64,000 nt of DNA from CAWHOW01 sp963831005 (GCA_963831005.1 CAWHOW010000007.1:1-64000); one strand, 5' to 3'. Numbered from the stretch's first letter, positions 36,870 through 46,068 are shown. The notes: generated by a model from the letters alone, not told the origin. Program-made: numbers and translations.

Positions 36870-37100
36870 TCAGATTAGTTTTGAATCAATCAGCCTCTGT
36901 AAATCACCAAGGTTTTCACAATTCAGCACTTCAAGGTTCTTCAACCTTATCTTATAATTATTTTCAAGAGCATTTATCACATGTGCATGCCTGAGTGAGT
37001 CCCATCCGGGAACCTGGTTGGCTTGCAATTTGTCTGTAAGCTCATAATCGGGGAGGTTAAGTTCTTTCAGGACAATTTTTTTAAAACGTTCAGATATCAT
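36870..37100 (-). CDS. acyl carrier protein
   Basis: A 76-residue carrier protein. The phosphopantetheine site is GWDSLRH, Ser35, preceded by helix 1 (ERFKKIVLKELN) and followed by the helix AHVINALENNYKIRL. The 'VPGWDSL' form is closer to peptidyl or D-alanyl carrier (DltC-like) and FAAL-linked carriers than to the fatty-acid AcpP motif DSLD. It lies 1 bp after the AMP-ligase stop, so the two are almost certainly a functional pair. Confidence 0.88.
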   Translation of the reverse strand: MISERFKKIVLKELNLPDYELTDKLQANQVPGWDSLRHAHVINALENNYKIRLKNLEVLNCENLGDLQRLIDSKLI

Positions 37101-37101
37101 A

Positions 37102-38793
37102 TTAGCCTTCGTTTATTTTATTCAACTTCATTTCAAGTATCCTTTCCTTGTTGATGTTTCTTCCGGGTTTGCCTGCCGAACTTTTAATCAGCCACCGCTT
37201 TGGCACAAGATACACATTCGATATGGCGATATCAGCAGACATTCCTGCTTCAAGAATCTCTATCTTTAATTTATCCATTTCTTTTTCATCTGTGAATCCT
37301 GTTTCTGCAACAACACTCACCAATTCTGTTCCCAACTCTTTATCATCTTCACCAAAAGCCACAATACGCCCGGGGATCAATCCTTTTACAGATACAAGCA
37401 GATCTTCCACATCTTCGGGGAAAATATTTTTTCCTGCTGAAATGATGATATCTTTTTTTCTGCCTATGATATAATATTCTCCCTTGAATTCAAATCCTAT
37501 ATCGCCGCTGAAATACCATCCTTCATGAATGGCGGCAGCTGTTTTTTCAGGATAGTTCCTGTAACCGTCAAACAGGGAGACTGATCGTATAGCTATCTCA
37601 CCGACCAACCCTGATGAAAGTTCTTGCCTGTTGTCGTCAGTTATTTTTATTTTGCAACCCCGAATGAGTCTTCCGGATGACACGCATACTCTCGCTGATT
37701 TATCGTCATCCGTTAGCGCTAATTTTCCAAGCGATAATTCTAATCTATCGGCTTTGACTTCTGCAGGTTCATTCCCGGCAAAAGTCTGAGTGACCGCCAT
37801 TGTTGTTTCTGCCATGCCATAAAGTGTGGAAACAGCAGAGGAATCAAATCCGAATTTACTGAACTTTTTTGTAAACCGGATGTTGCTGTCTTTCCGGATT
37901 GGTTCACTGCTGTTGATCAACATTCGCATACTGGAAAGTGAAAGTCCATCGATATCATCTTCACGTATCTTATCTGCCATCAGGTTAAATGCAAAATTTG
38001 GCATCCAGCTTAAAGACCCTTTTTCTTTAGAAATAGCCATAAGCATCAGTTCCGGCGCTATTATCCAGTCGAAGGGATTGATCTGTACCGAAGGGATACC
38101 CCAAATCAAGGGCAGTAGAAAAGAAGCAATGAGGCCCATATCATGATAGAGCGGTAGCCAGCTTACCACTTTATCTTCAGCATTCACGTTAAGGGCTTCC
38201 CCATATGATGCCGCATGATCAAGAATGGCTCGGTGCGAAAGCATCACTGGTTTTTGCAATCCGGTTGTTCCGGAGGAATGCTGCAATAGAAAAGGATCAG
38301 AATCTAAAATCCCTGAAAGTGCTTCAAATTCATTGATGTCAATGGCGTTTAAATCGTGTTCGAAGGGAAGATAAATTCCTTTAATTGAGCTTCCTTTTTT
38401 TTCAATAAGTGAGCTTATCACAGGGAGCAAATCAGTTTCTGTAAATATCCAGTCAAGCCCCGATCTCTTGGACATTCCTTCAATTCCCTGCCGGAACTTC
38501 TCGGTATGAAGCCTGGGATTTGGATAAGCCAGCACGGCTGGTATTGCACCTATAGCAGATACTCCCATGTAGAGAGGATAGAAATATGGATTATGCCTAA
38601 TGATCAATGCACATACATCATTCCTTTTGATGCCTGAATTTCTTAATAGGATAGAAAATAGTTTGGCGGTATTAAATAAATTTGAAAATGTCCACCTGAA
38701 TGGTTCTTTACCCGGTATCCAATGAATAATGGCATCAGCATCCGGATTATTTACCGAATTCTTTTCCCATCGCTGCCATATTATTTCATTCAT
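37102..38793 (-). CDS. fatty-acyl-AMP ligase-like AMP-binding enzyme
   Basis: A 563-residue ANL-superfamily enzyme. The A3 P-loop is LQHSSGTTGLQKPVMLSH (about 170-187). The FAAL-type WLPLYHDMGL, INSSEPIR, YGMAETTM (A5) and the hinge/A8 region YIIGRKKDIII are all present. C-terminal SSAGKPGR provides the A10 lysine. FAALs activate fatty acids as adenylates and pass them to a carrier protein rather than to CoA. The carrier gene follows by 1 bp. By position it parallels DltA of the D-alanylation system, but the acid is not predictable here. Confidence 0.88.
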   Translation of the reverse strand: MNEIIWQRWEKNSVNNPDADAIIHWIPGKEPFRWTFSNLFNTAKLFSILLRNSGIKRNDVCALIIRHNPYFYPLYMGVSAIGAIPAVLAYPNPRLHTEKFRQGIEGMSKRSGLDWIFTETDLLPVISSLIEKKGSSIKGIYLPFEHDLNAIDINEFEALSGILDSDPFLLQHSSGTTGLQKPVMLSHRAILDHAASYGEALNVNAEDKVVSWLPLYHDMGLIASFLLPLIWGIPSVQINPFDWIIAPELMLMAISKEKGSLSWMPNFAFNLMADKIREDDIDGLSLSSMRMLINSSEPIRKDSNIRFTKKFSKFGFDSSAVSTLYGMAETTMAVTQTFAGNEPAEVKADRLELSLGKLALTDDDKSARVCVSSGRLIRGCKIKITDDNRQELSSGLVGEIAIRSVSLFDGYRNYPEKTAAAIHEGWYFSGDIGFEFKGEYYIIGRKKDIIISAGKNIFPEDVEDLLVSVKGLIPGRIVAFGEDDKELGTELVSVVAETGFTDEKEMDKLKIEILEAGMSADIAISNVYLVPKRWLIKSSAGKPGRNINKERILEMKLNKINEG

Positions 38794-38889
38794 GATTTAC
38801 AAGTGCTGATAAATAATTTCACTTCCCGAGCTATCAATCAAAATTAGTTTATTTTTCTTCTTTACAGTTTAGTAGATCTTTACAATTAA

Positions 38890-41085
38890 TCATTTATAAT
38901 TTTCTCTCGCCAGCTTGTGCATAGCAAGGTATATAATAAAAATAAAAATAGAAATAAACAGGAATAAATTATTTTTCAATACCATAAGCCATTGCAATTG
39001 CGTAACAAAATAATTGGAAGTGAGACAAAAGTAAGGATCATTACCTGTTATAATGAATGAATTATTATGATAGTTGATATCGTTAAACAGCATTTTATCA
39101 TGGGGAATATCGCAAAGTTCCATATTGTGATGCAAGAATCCATCTTTAACTATCACTTGCAATGAGTTAAGTTCTCTGGTGTCATTATTGATGCCGCAAC
39201 GCAAATAATTATTTTCGGAAAAGGGAATATCTGTTTTGAAAAAGCTGGCCCAGTCATTAATAGAAGATCTCTTATTTTCTACAAAACAAGGATTGTCATT
39301 GTAAAAGAAATTTGCACTTCTTACCGGGCTGCCTGTTTGCACTGCAACATGAGAGTGCAGATGCTGATTAATTAAAAATAATATTATCATGACAATAGAT
39401 GCCATTGTACATATTGACATAAGATATTTTGTAATCGGGCCCAATACATGAATAAGGAGAAACAGAAAGATGAACAGAAGAATAATATAAATCCGAATAT
39501 CACCTTCAGGGGTTGATCTTTTCCATGAATTTAAAAATGGCAAAACAATATTAACAGGTTTCCCGGGTGTTTGAACTACAGCATCAATTACACCACCACC
39601 GCTGATAATACCTGCATCTGTAATCCTGCATGATGATCCATTTTCCTTATCGAGTGAAAACACCTGATCATTTTTAAAAATGTTTATTGAAAGAATTGAT
39701 ATCGTGTCATCAGGAGCCGGGCTTTTTATACTGATAGTATATGCTGCAGCACTTTCAATACTATCCCCGCTGTATTGAAGGTATTTGTAACCTGCTGAGT
39801 TAACTTCCCATGAATCGATGGTTTTAACCGGATCCTTTAATTCAATGACGGATGGTTTAGATGTCCTTACTGAAAAATATATATGTTCTTTCTGACTTTT
39901 GGCTTTAGCTGTACCTCTTATCGGAACCAGTGAATAATATATTACTGGAATGACAAGAAAGAAAAGATAAGCAGGATGCAAGTGATTTAAACATAGTCCG
40001 GCAGTCCATCTGTGCAAGACTGTAAGCAAGATAAATATTAACAGACTAATAAATAGGAAAAGGTTTTTCCGGATGAAAATGAGCCATTGAACACGAGAAG
40101 TAAAATAATTAGATGTAAATACAAAATGAGGATCATCCCCGGTTACATAAAACTTATCGTTCCTCAGGAATAGATCATTCATCTGCATCCCGTTGCGTAA
40201 AGCAGATTTCAAATCACAAGCGGAGCTTATAAGCCCGGCTTTAATACTAAAATGTACATCCTCTAATTGGGCGCTTCCATCGGCATCACAGCGCAAATAA
40301 TTGTTTGTGCTTAAATCAACCGGTGCACTGAAAGATTGACCGCCATTGAGGGAAGTGAAAACTTTATCCCCCACAAAACAGGGATTATTATTGTAAAAAG
40401 TTTGAAAACTCTTTACCTGGGATTTTGTGCTTAAAGTAACCTGGCACTGGAAATCGCGATTCATAAAATAGAACAAGACCATCAGTAAAATATCAAGAGC
40501 ACATATAAAGGTGAAATACCTTGCAGGTGGCGCAAAGAATAAAATGAATATAAATGTAATGATTAGACCAACTATGATAAGAAGATTAAAATTATGATTG
40601 ACATTTGATTTCTCCCATGTAGATGATTTTTGCAGTTGCACATCTACAGGCTTTTCATGACTTTGGACAACGGCAGTCAACATTTCGCCGTTTTCACATA
40701 AACGGGCATTCTTTACATCGCAATATGGTTCACCTGATTCATGAAGGGTATATATGCTGTCTTTGCGGGAAAGATTAAATAACAAAAAAGATACTGTATC
40801 GTTAACATTAAGTTTTCTTATTTTCAGTTTAATTCCATTATTGTCATTCAGATTTCCAACGTAATCAAGGTATTTATAACCTGCAGAATTTACTTCCCAT
40901 GAAGTAAGGGAATCTTTGTCGGAATACAGGCTGATAGTGGCAGGAGCTGTGGTCCGTACAGAAAAGAAAAAATAATCGTTATGTTGTTTTGAAATATTTT
41001 CAGGCGCTTTCCCTGCTAGAAAATAAAATAGTAAAGGAATGACAAGAAATAATAAATATACCGGTTTTAATTTTTTAGTTTTCAT
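38890..41085 (-). CDS. membrane protein made of two tandem homologous halves
   Basis: 731 residues formed by an internal duplication of about 365 residues. Each half has an N-terminal helix (VYLLFLVIPLLFYF; AYLFFLVIPVIYYS), a periplasmic beta domain containing SWEVNSAGYKYL, two helices, a second domain with NNPCFVG / DNPCFVE and NYLRC, then GDDPHFVFTSNYF / GNDPYFCLTSNYF and a last helix. I recognise no family. The start overlaps the SGNH gene by 11 bp, so it is made with the acyltransferase pair and presumably assists it or presents the acceptor glycan, by inference. Confidence 0.8.
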   Translation of the reverse strand: MKTKKLKPVYLLFLVIPLLFYFLAGKAPENISKQHNDYFFFSVRTTAPATISLYSDKDSLTSWEVNSAGYKYLDYVGNLNDNNGIKLKIRKLNVNDTVSFLLFNLSRKDSIYTLHESGEPYCDVKNARLCENGEMLTAVVQSHEKPVDVQLQKSSTWEKSNVNHNFNLLIIVGLIITFIFILFFAPPARYFTFICALDILLMVLFYFMNRDFQCQVTLSTKSQVKSFQTFYNNNPCFVGDKVFTSLNGGQSFSAPVDLSTNNYLRCDADGSAQLEDVHFSIKAGLISSACDLKSALRNGMQMNDLFLRNDKFYVTGDDPHFVFTSNYFTSRVQWLIFIRKNLFLFISLLIFILLTVLHRWTAGLCLNHLHPAYLFFLVIPVIYYSLVPIRGTAKAKSQKEHIYFSVRTSKPSVIELKDPVKTIDSWEVNSAGYKYLQYSGDSIESAAAYTISIKSPAPDDTISILSINIFKNDQVFSLDKENGSSCRITDAGIISGGGVIDAVVQTPGKPVNIVLPFLNSWKRSTPEGDIRIYIILLFIFLFLLIHVLGPITKYLMSICTMASIVMIILFLINQHLHSHVAVQTGSPVRSANFFYNDNPCFVENKRSSINDWASFFKTDIPFSENNYLRCGINNDTRELNSLQVIVKDGFLHHNMELCDIPHDKMLFNDINYHNNSFIITGNDPYFCLTSNYFVTQLQWLMVLKNNLFLFISIFIFIIYLAMHKLARENYK

Positions 41086-42811
41086 TTCCGTTTATAGGTT
41101 TAAGGGGCTTAGCTAAATTATTAATAAAAAGTTCACCATTTTCAAGAATTACAATATCAGGTTTGTACTTCAGAATTTCGTTCATATCCATGTGAGGATC
41201 CCAAATAAAAACTGACTGCCTGAAATGATGTATTAAGAAAGGTAAGCAGGCGACCATATATGAGTCCCTGTAAAACAACACTTTTCCATGACCCTGAGGA
41301 TTGTTATATATATAGGTTAGTGATTTGCGCTTTTTTTCATGTACTGTTTTGAACGGAATGGACTCGCCATAAAATGGCCGTATATGAAAAATGTTGCGTT
41401 TACAAATATCATTAATAACAAGACATTTGGCAAGGTCGCCATCGTCATCCTGGGTTGAATCAATGCTGATATCTTTTTCGTCCACAGGTTTTTCATAACA
41501 ACTGTTGTCAATATTGTGTAAGTAATTCATCATAACCTGGTATCCTTTAAAGGCGCCATATTCATTCCAATGCGTATCATTGTCATAATACAATTGTTTA
41601 TCCGGCGAATGCTGTTTCATATACTTTAAAGTATCAGCAAGGGATATATAATAAGTGATCCCGGCTCTTTTCATGGCATCAGTAACCTGGTCGAGCAAGG
41701 ATGGCCTTTTTTGAAGCCTGCGGTAATACTCCGGCATGTAATCATTGTAAACTGTTTGTTTTGACGGGGGCACAACAACCAGAAAGTCTATTCCATGTGC
41801 AGCGAGCGAATCGTGTTTTGCTTTTGTTTCAAGCAACATAGTATCTATGGTTTCCTTAGGGAAAATCATTTTTCCCATAAAATCATCCATGAACCATGCA
41901 AACGAAGGGAAAAACATATTATGCTTTCCGATCATTACCTGCTTTGGCATAGATGATTCTCCCAAAAACCGCAAATACATAGCGGCATTATATTTAATGA
42001 GAAGGTTGTGATAATTAAAATAATCGTAACACCACTGCGTGCAGTCGATGAAAAAAGAATCGGTCTTGGTAACGAGTGATTTCCATTTAGGGAACTTTAC
42101 AAGTTTACGGTTTTCAATATTGGGTTGCTGGGGATAAAAATCAAGCACCCTGTCAGTCCAGTACATGCTTATACATAACAGAAATACAAACACGATGAAT
42201 ATTTTCGACAGTTGTTGCTTCTGAAAGAATGTCTTTAAAAACCTGATACGAAACATAATTATCAGAACAGCTATGTCGAAAAGCAAAACAAGTATGGCAA
42301 GGATGATATCATATCCCGTCCATTGATACAACACTGCTCCGCCATAAGCAGGAACAGGTACAATAAGATTAGGATCATCACTGTTTCTGTCGCGGTATAT
42401 TTTCAATCCGTTCTTTTGTTGTACAACGCTTGAGTTATAATACTCGTTCTTTGAAAAATCACTGCATGAAAAAGGGTGCTGTATCCCGTCAACCGAAATA
42501 CTGTGGAGTATGCATGAATCGCAGGCTTCATCGGGATCTACACGAATGGAGGTAACAGTATCTGAGTGCCTGATATAATAGGTATAGCTGTCTCTTCCTA
42601 TTTTAGTTGTTTTTGTAATATGGTTTTCTTCAGCCCAGTCGTTACCTTTGACCCAGTAAATGGTGATATCTTCTTTCTTAAAGGCAGTGTAATCCACCAC
42701 AACTTTTACTTTTCCATGATCAAATACAAATTGATACAGGCATAGCAAGGTCCCTGTGCTGAATAACAGCCATAAAAAAATCAACCCGGTGATATGCTTC
42801 CATTTGTTCAT
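41075..42811 (-). CDS. SGNH-fold AlgX/AlgJ-like acyltransferase partner
   Basis: 578 residues. Membrane helix at 8-27, an extra-cytoplasmic domain to about 165 with four cysteines (ACDSCI, FSCSDF), a second pair of helices at about 168-220, then an AlgX/AlgJ-like SGNH domain. Catalytic signatures are NDTHWNEYG (Asp412, His414) and YRDSYMV (Ser517). It overlaps the MBOAT gene by one base. In alginate and Dlt systems, such proteins take the acyl group delivered by the MBOAT protein and place it on the polymer. The N-terminal domain is not present in simple AlgJ. Confidence 0.85.
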   Translation of the reverse strand: MNKWKHITGLIFLWLLFSTGTLLCLYQFVFDHGKVKVVVDYTAFKKEDITIYWVKGNDWAEENHITKTTKIGRDSYTYYIRHSDTVTSIRVDPDEACDSCILHSISVDGIQHPFSCSDFSKNEYYNSSVVQQKNGLKIYRDRNSDDPNLIVPVPAYGGAVLYQWTGYDIILAILVLLFDIAVLIIMFRIRFLKTFFQKQQLSKIFIVFVFLLCISMYWTDRVLDFYPQQPNIENRKLVKFPKWKSLVTKTDSFFIDCTQWCYDYFNYHNLLIKYNAAMYLRFLGESSMPKQVMIGKHNMFFPSFAWFMDDFMGKMIFPKETIDTMLLETKAKHDSLAAHGIDFLVVVPPSKQTVYNDYMPEYYRRLQKRPSLLDQVTDAMKRAGITYYISLADTLKYMKQHSPDKQLYYDNDTHWNEYGAFKGYQVMMNYLHNIDNSCYEKPVDEKDISIDSTQDDDGDLAKCLVINDICKRNIFHIRPFYGESIPFKTVHEKKRKSLTYIYNNPQGHGKVLFYRDSYMVACLPFLIHHFRQSVFIWDPHMDMNEILKYKPDIVILENGELFINNLAKPLKPINGNEN

Positions 42812-44205
42812 CAGAACCTGAAATAGATAAAGGGGTTATAGTTTTCGGTTACAACAGCCATCACTGAAAAGATAAATAATGAAATAAGTATTACTGCGCC
42901 TGTCCATTGTTTTACACGCTCAAATCGTACAGCACGCAACTGTTTTGGAAGCTTTATGGGAATGCTGAAGAAAACGCCAAGTAAAATAAGTATCTTAAAC
43001 TGGTTGGTAAGGAATGCATTTAATCCAAATGGTGTAACATCACCGGGGGTGAACATGGCTTTCAAGTAATGATAGGCTTGCTGTACATTCGCTGTTCTTA
43101 CAAAAACAAAACCCATCATTACTATCATCATTGTATATACTATAGAGCCAACTTTGAACCTGGCAAGATATTTCTCAAGGAAAAGTTGTTCCAGTACCAT
43201 AAATACCCCCTGTATGGCTCCCCATATAACAAAGTTCCATGTAGCGCCGTGCCACATTCCGCAAATAATAAAAGTTACCATCAGCGAAATTAATACTCCG
43301 CTTTTGCCCCATCTCCTTGTACTGAGCGACAATGGCATGAAGATATAATCCCTTAGCCATGATGAAAGGGTGATATGCCATCGCCTCCAGAACTCGGAAA
43401 TAGAACGGCTGATGTAAGGAAAGTTGAAATTCTCAGGCAATTCAAAGCCCAGCATTTTTCCCACACCTATAGCCATATCGGTATATCCTGAAAAATCGAA
43501 GAATATTTGCAGCGTGAATGCAATGATACCTGTCCATGCAACAGCCGGACCTATAAGTTTTATATCCGTATCCATTACCTGCATTACAAGAACGTTGAGG
43601 TGGTTGGCTATTAATACCTTCTTGGCAAAGCCTATGATGAATCTCCTTACGCCTTCAGCAAAGGTTTCAAAATTGAACCTGCGGCTTTTCAATTGTTCCT
43701 GCAACTGGTGATAGCGTATAAGCGGGCCTGATATCAGTTGTGGGAACATGCAGATAAATAACACCACATAAACAGGATTTTTCTCATATCGGCTGTTCTT
43801 GCGGTAAGCATCAATATTGTACGAGATAGCCTGGAAAATAAAGAATGAAAGTCCTGCAGGCATAACTATTTTCAGTACAGGCGTTACTCTGATGCCTGAA
43901 TAAATAAGGTTATCAATGATAAAACCGAGATATTTATAATATACAAGTATCCCTACATAAACAATAACTGCAAGGGTAATAAACAATTTTTTATATCCTG
44001 ACTTAACAATAAGCCAGGAGAAAAGCCAGGCGCTGATTCCTACACTGAGCAATAGTATAAAAAGACTGCCTGCACCGAATGCATAAAACAACAAACTGGC
44101 AAGGAACAATAAGGTATTTTTAGCCCAAGTACGCGGCAATAGGTAATAGCCTGCAAGCAGCAGAGGCAGGAAATAAAATAAAAAAACAACCGAACTGTAT
44201 ACCAC
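42811..44205 (-). CDS. MBOAT-family O-acyltransferase (AlgI/DltB-like)
   Basis: 464 residues with about 11 membrane helices. PAGLSFFIFQAISYNIDAYR, EFWRRWHITLSSWLRDYIF and GMWHGATWNFVIWG (containing the invariant MBOAT histidine) are clear. It moves an acyl group across the inner membrane to the SGNH partner encoded next. It is the first gene of a six-gene minus-strand run. A palindromic repeat at 44237-44286 lies just upstream. Confidence 0.93.
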   Translation of the reverse strand: MVYSSVVFLFYFLPLLLAGYYLLPRTWAKNTLLFLASLLFYAFGAGSLFILLLSVGISAWLFSWLIVKSGYKKLFITLAVIVYVGILVYYKYLGFIIDNLIYSGIRVTPVLKIVMPAGLSFFIFQAISYNIDAYRKNSRYEKNPVYVVLFICMFPQLISGPLIRYHQLQEQLKSRRFNFETFAEGVRRFIIGFAKKVLIANHLNVLVMQVMDTDIKLIGPAVAWTGIIAFTLQIFFDFSGYTDMAIGVGKMLGFELPENFNFPYISRSISEFWRRWHITLSSWLRDYIFMPLSLSTRRWGKSGVLISLMVTFIICGMWHGATWNFVIWGAIQGVFMVLEQLFLEKYLARFKVGSIVYTMMIVMMGFVFVRTANVQQAYHYLKAMFTPGDVTPFGLNAFLTNQFKILILLGVFFSIPIKLPKQLRAVRFERVKQWTGAVILISLFIFSVMAVVTENYNPFIYFRF

Positions 44206-44236
44206 TTTATTTGATTGTAAAACTGATGATTTTTTT

Positions 44237-44286
44237 ACCCCATCCCTCTCTCCCTTCCCCTACTTGTAGGGGAAGGGACGGGGTTA
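44237..44286. repeat. palindromic repeat (CCCTTCCCCTA type)
   Basis: Core arms CCCTTCCCCTA (44252-44262) and TAGGGGAAGGG (44267-44277), with flanking ACCCCATCCC / GGGACGGGGT. A common dispersed repeat in Bacteroidota and other phyla. Confidence 0.8.
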
Positions 44287-44294
44287 GGGTACAT

Positions 44295-44570
44295 TTAAGA
44301 ATACATGAATAAGAAATTATAATACTGATGCATTGATTTATTTAGATATTGATATTCCCAACAACCAAAGCAAAGATAAATTAAAAATTCAGGAATCATT
44401 AAGACACGTTTTTTATAGAGGTAAAGAAAATAAATTTGATTGCTCCGCCAGTTGGTGGATGCAAATTGATTTTCAACCAGGCGTGTTCCTGAAGTTTTAT
44501 TTTTTCTCCGCTGCAACAGCCAAAAATGGCTATAAACCATTAACCGATTTAGATTGCTGAAAACAGGCAA
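44295..44570. other. ambiguous ORF region, no gene supported
   Basis: Two opposed ORFs of 75 and 91 codons overlap here. Neither has a recognisable domain or clear start context. The plus-strand ORF ends SAATAKNGYKPLTDLDC. It may be a gene remnant. Confidence 0.3.
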
Positions 44571-44611
44571 AAACCTACCGATAACTGATTAAAACCTACC
44601 GATAACTGATT
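44570..44611. repeat. two exact 21-bp tandem units
   Basis: Two identical 21-bp copies (AAAACCTACCGA followed by TAACTGATT) at 44570-44590 and 44591-44611, 74 bp upstream of the array-associated gene at 44686. The unit length equals that of the large arrays although the sequence differs. Confidence 0.9.
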
Positions 44612-44685
44612 CTGTCTTGCATTCAGCTCTAGGGTTTCTTAACTTTATACCACCAAATAAATTAATAACTAAAAAGAATTAAATC

Positions 44686-45372
44686 ATGAAAACAAAATTA
44701 ACAGTGCTCCAGAGATGCATCATTTGCATTATGAGCATAGGTGTAAGACCCATAGTGGTCATCAGACACATAGTCGTTAAGCTTAAATGGCCTACGACAG
44801 TGAATGGTAAAATTGAAAAGTCGAAGAACATTCTGACAAAGACAACGGGTAACCCCAATTTACCGTCGCCTTACCCAACAAATGTATGTTCATTGGCTCA
44901 GTTAGGAACCGACATTGCTGCCGTGGATACCGCGCAGGCAAATGTTAATGCAAGGGTAATAGGGGCCCCGCAGGACAGGAATTCCAAGCAAAGAACTGTC
45001 AAACTCGACCTTGAAAGCATGATGAGCATGGTGCAGATAAAGGCTGATGCGAATCCTGCCAATGCTGAAAACATTATTTTGTCATTTGGCTTTGATTTTA
45101 AAGTAGTTGTTTTTAAGCAAAGGCAGAAAGCCGGTGCTAAACGCACCACTGTCATTGGCGTGTACATGCTTTTAGGCGAAGGAGGGGGCGAGCATGAATG
45201 GCAGTTGTCGGCTGACAAGATAAACATGATTTATGTTGCTCCCACCAGCGCAGCCCACACGCTGTCGCCGGTACTTACGCTGAAGCAGACCTATTATATG
45301 CGCAGCCGTAAGATAGGGACAAAAGGAGTGGTGTTCGAATGGACACCATGGTTTGAATTTACAGTTATTTAA
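44686..45372 (+). CDS. small array-associated protein, homologue of the gene at 512
   Basis: A 228-residue protein. From about residue 55 it aligns with the 218-residue protein at 512: NLPSPYPT, LGTDIAAVDTAQ, ARVIGAPQD, LESMMSMVQI, DANPANAEN, then EWQLSADKIN, KQTYYMRSR and EWTPWF. The end resembles a fibronectin type III beta pattern. The first 35 residues are rich in Ile/Val/His (CIICIMSIGVRPIVVIRH) and unlike the paralogue, so the true start may be later. It lies between a two-unit 21-bp repeat and, past its terminator, 14-unit array E. Function unknown. Confidence 0.7.
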   Translation: MKTKLTVLQRCIICIMSIGVRPIVVIRHIVVKLKWPTTVNGKIEKSKNILTKTTGNPNLPSPYPTNVCSLAQLGTDIAAVDTAQANVNARVIGAPQDRNSKQRTVKLDLESMMSMVQIKADANPANAENIILSFGFDFKVVVFKQRQKAGAKRTTVIGVYMLLGEGGGEHEWQLSADKINMIYVAPTSAAHTLSPVLTLKQTYYMRSRKIGTKGVVFEWTPWFEFTVI

Positions 45373-45426
45373 GACAAAACAGGCGTGGTGAACCTGTTTC
45401 TTTTGTGGTTTTTCATTTTTTTAAGA

Positions 45427-45456
45427 AAACCTGCCCAGTATCCGGGCAGGTTTTTT
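45427..45456 (+). terminator. terminator after the array-associated gene
   Basis: AAAACCTGCCC / GGGCAGGTTTTTT with a small loop, 54 bp past the stop and 28 bp before array E starts. Confidence 0.85.
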
Positions 45457-45483
45457 ATTTCCCAATGCATATATGTAATGAAA

Positions 45484-45777
45484 GACATCAAACACTCGAT
45501 GTTTGAAACCAAACACTTGATGTTAGACATCAAACACTCAATGTTTGAAACCAAACACCCGATGTTAGACATCAAACACTTGAAGTTTGAAACCAAACAC
45601 CCGATGTTAGACATCAAACACTTGAAGTTTGAAACCAAACATTCGATGATAGACATCAAACACCCGATGTTTGAAACCAAACACTCGATGATAGACATCA
45701 AACACCCGATGTTTGAAACCAAACACTTAATGATAGACATCAAACACCCGATGTTTGAAAGCAAACATTAAAAATAG
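45484..45777. repeat. 21-bp tandem repeat array E (14 units, 42-bp higher order)
   Basis: Fourteen 21-bp units start at 45484 and end near 45777. Odd units begin GACATCAAACAC and even units GAAACCAAACAC, so the real period is 42 bp made of two 21-bp halves. Variation is confined to a few positions (CTCG, TTGA, CCCG, then TGTTT or TGTTA or TGATA). ACATC and GATGT arms within units can pair. Both strands give long heptapeptide ORFs, which I reject as genes. Confidence 0.96.
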
Positions 45778-46068
45778 CACTTGATGAAGCCTGATTTTTA
45801 CCTGGTACTTAGTGTGAAAAATTGATTTATGGATAAAACAGCATTAAATATTGCGTTAATTAGAGTAAAAGCAATAGTATTGAGGTTTTTCGAATAAATT
45901 ATTTTCGATGAATTGTTTGACTGAAGGAAGGAAATTATATATTATTGCAGTTAGTTTTGTTTAACATTTAATAATTACAAGAGCAATGCAACAAATTTGC
46001 ATGGCATAACTCTAACGATATTATACCTATAAACAAGTTGTGTGCAATAAATAAAAAAAGGAGGATTT
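45778..46068. other. about 290-bp intergenic stretch, nothing recognised
   Basis: AT-rich leader region between array E and the T9SS propeller gene. An AAAGGAGG-like ribosome binding site sits at its end. Confidence 0.4.

Noticed and set aside
44295..44570. Small gene near the second array locus
   Set aside because: Two opposed ORFs, neither with a recognisable motif or start signal.
44700..44800. Degenerate 21-bp repeats inside the N-terminus of the gene at 44686
   Set aside because: The Ile/Val-rich segment suggests heptads, but DNA alignment at 21 bp is too weak.
45369..45771. Long opposed ORFs across array E
   Set aside because: Same period artefact as in array A; both strands open.
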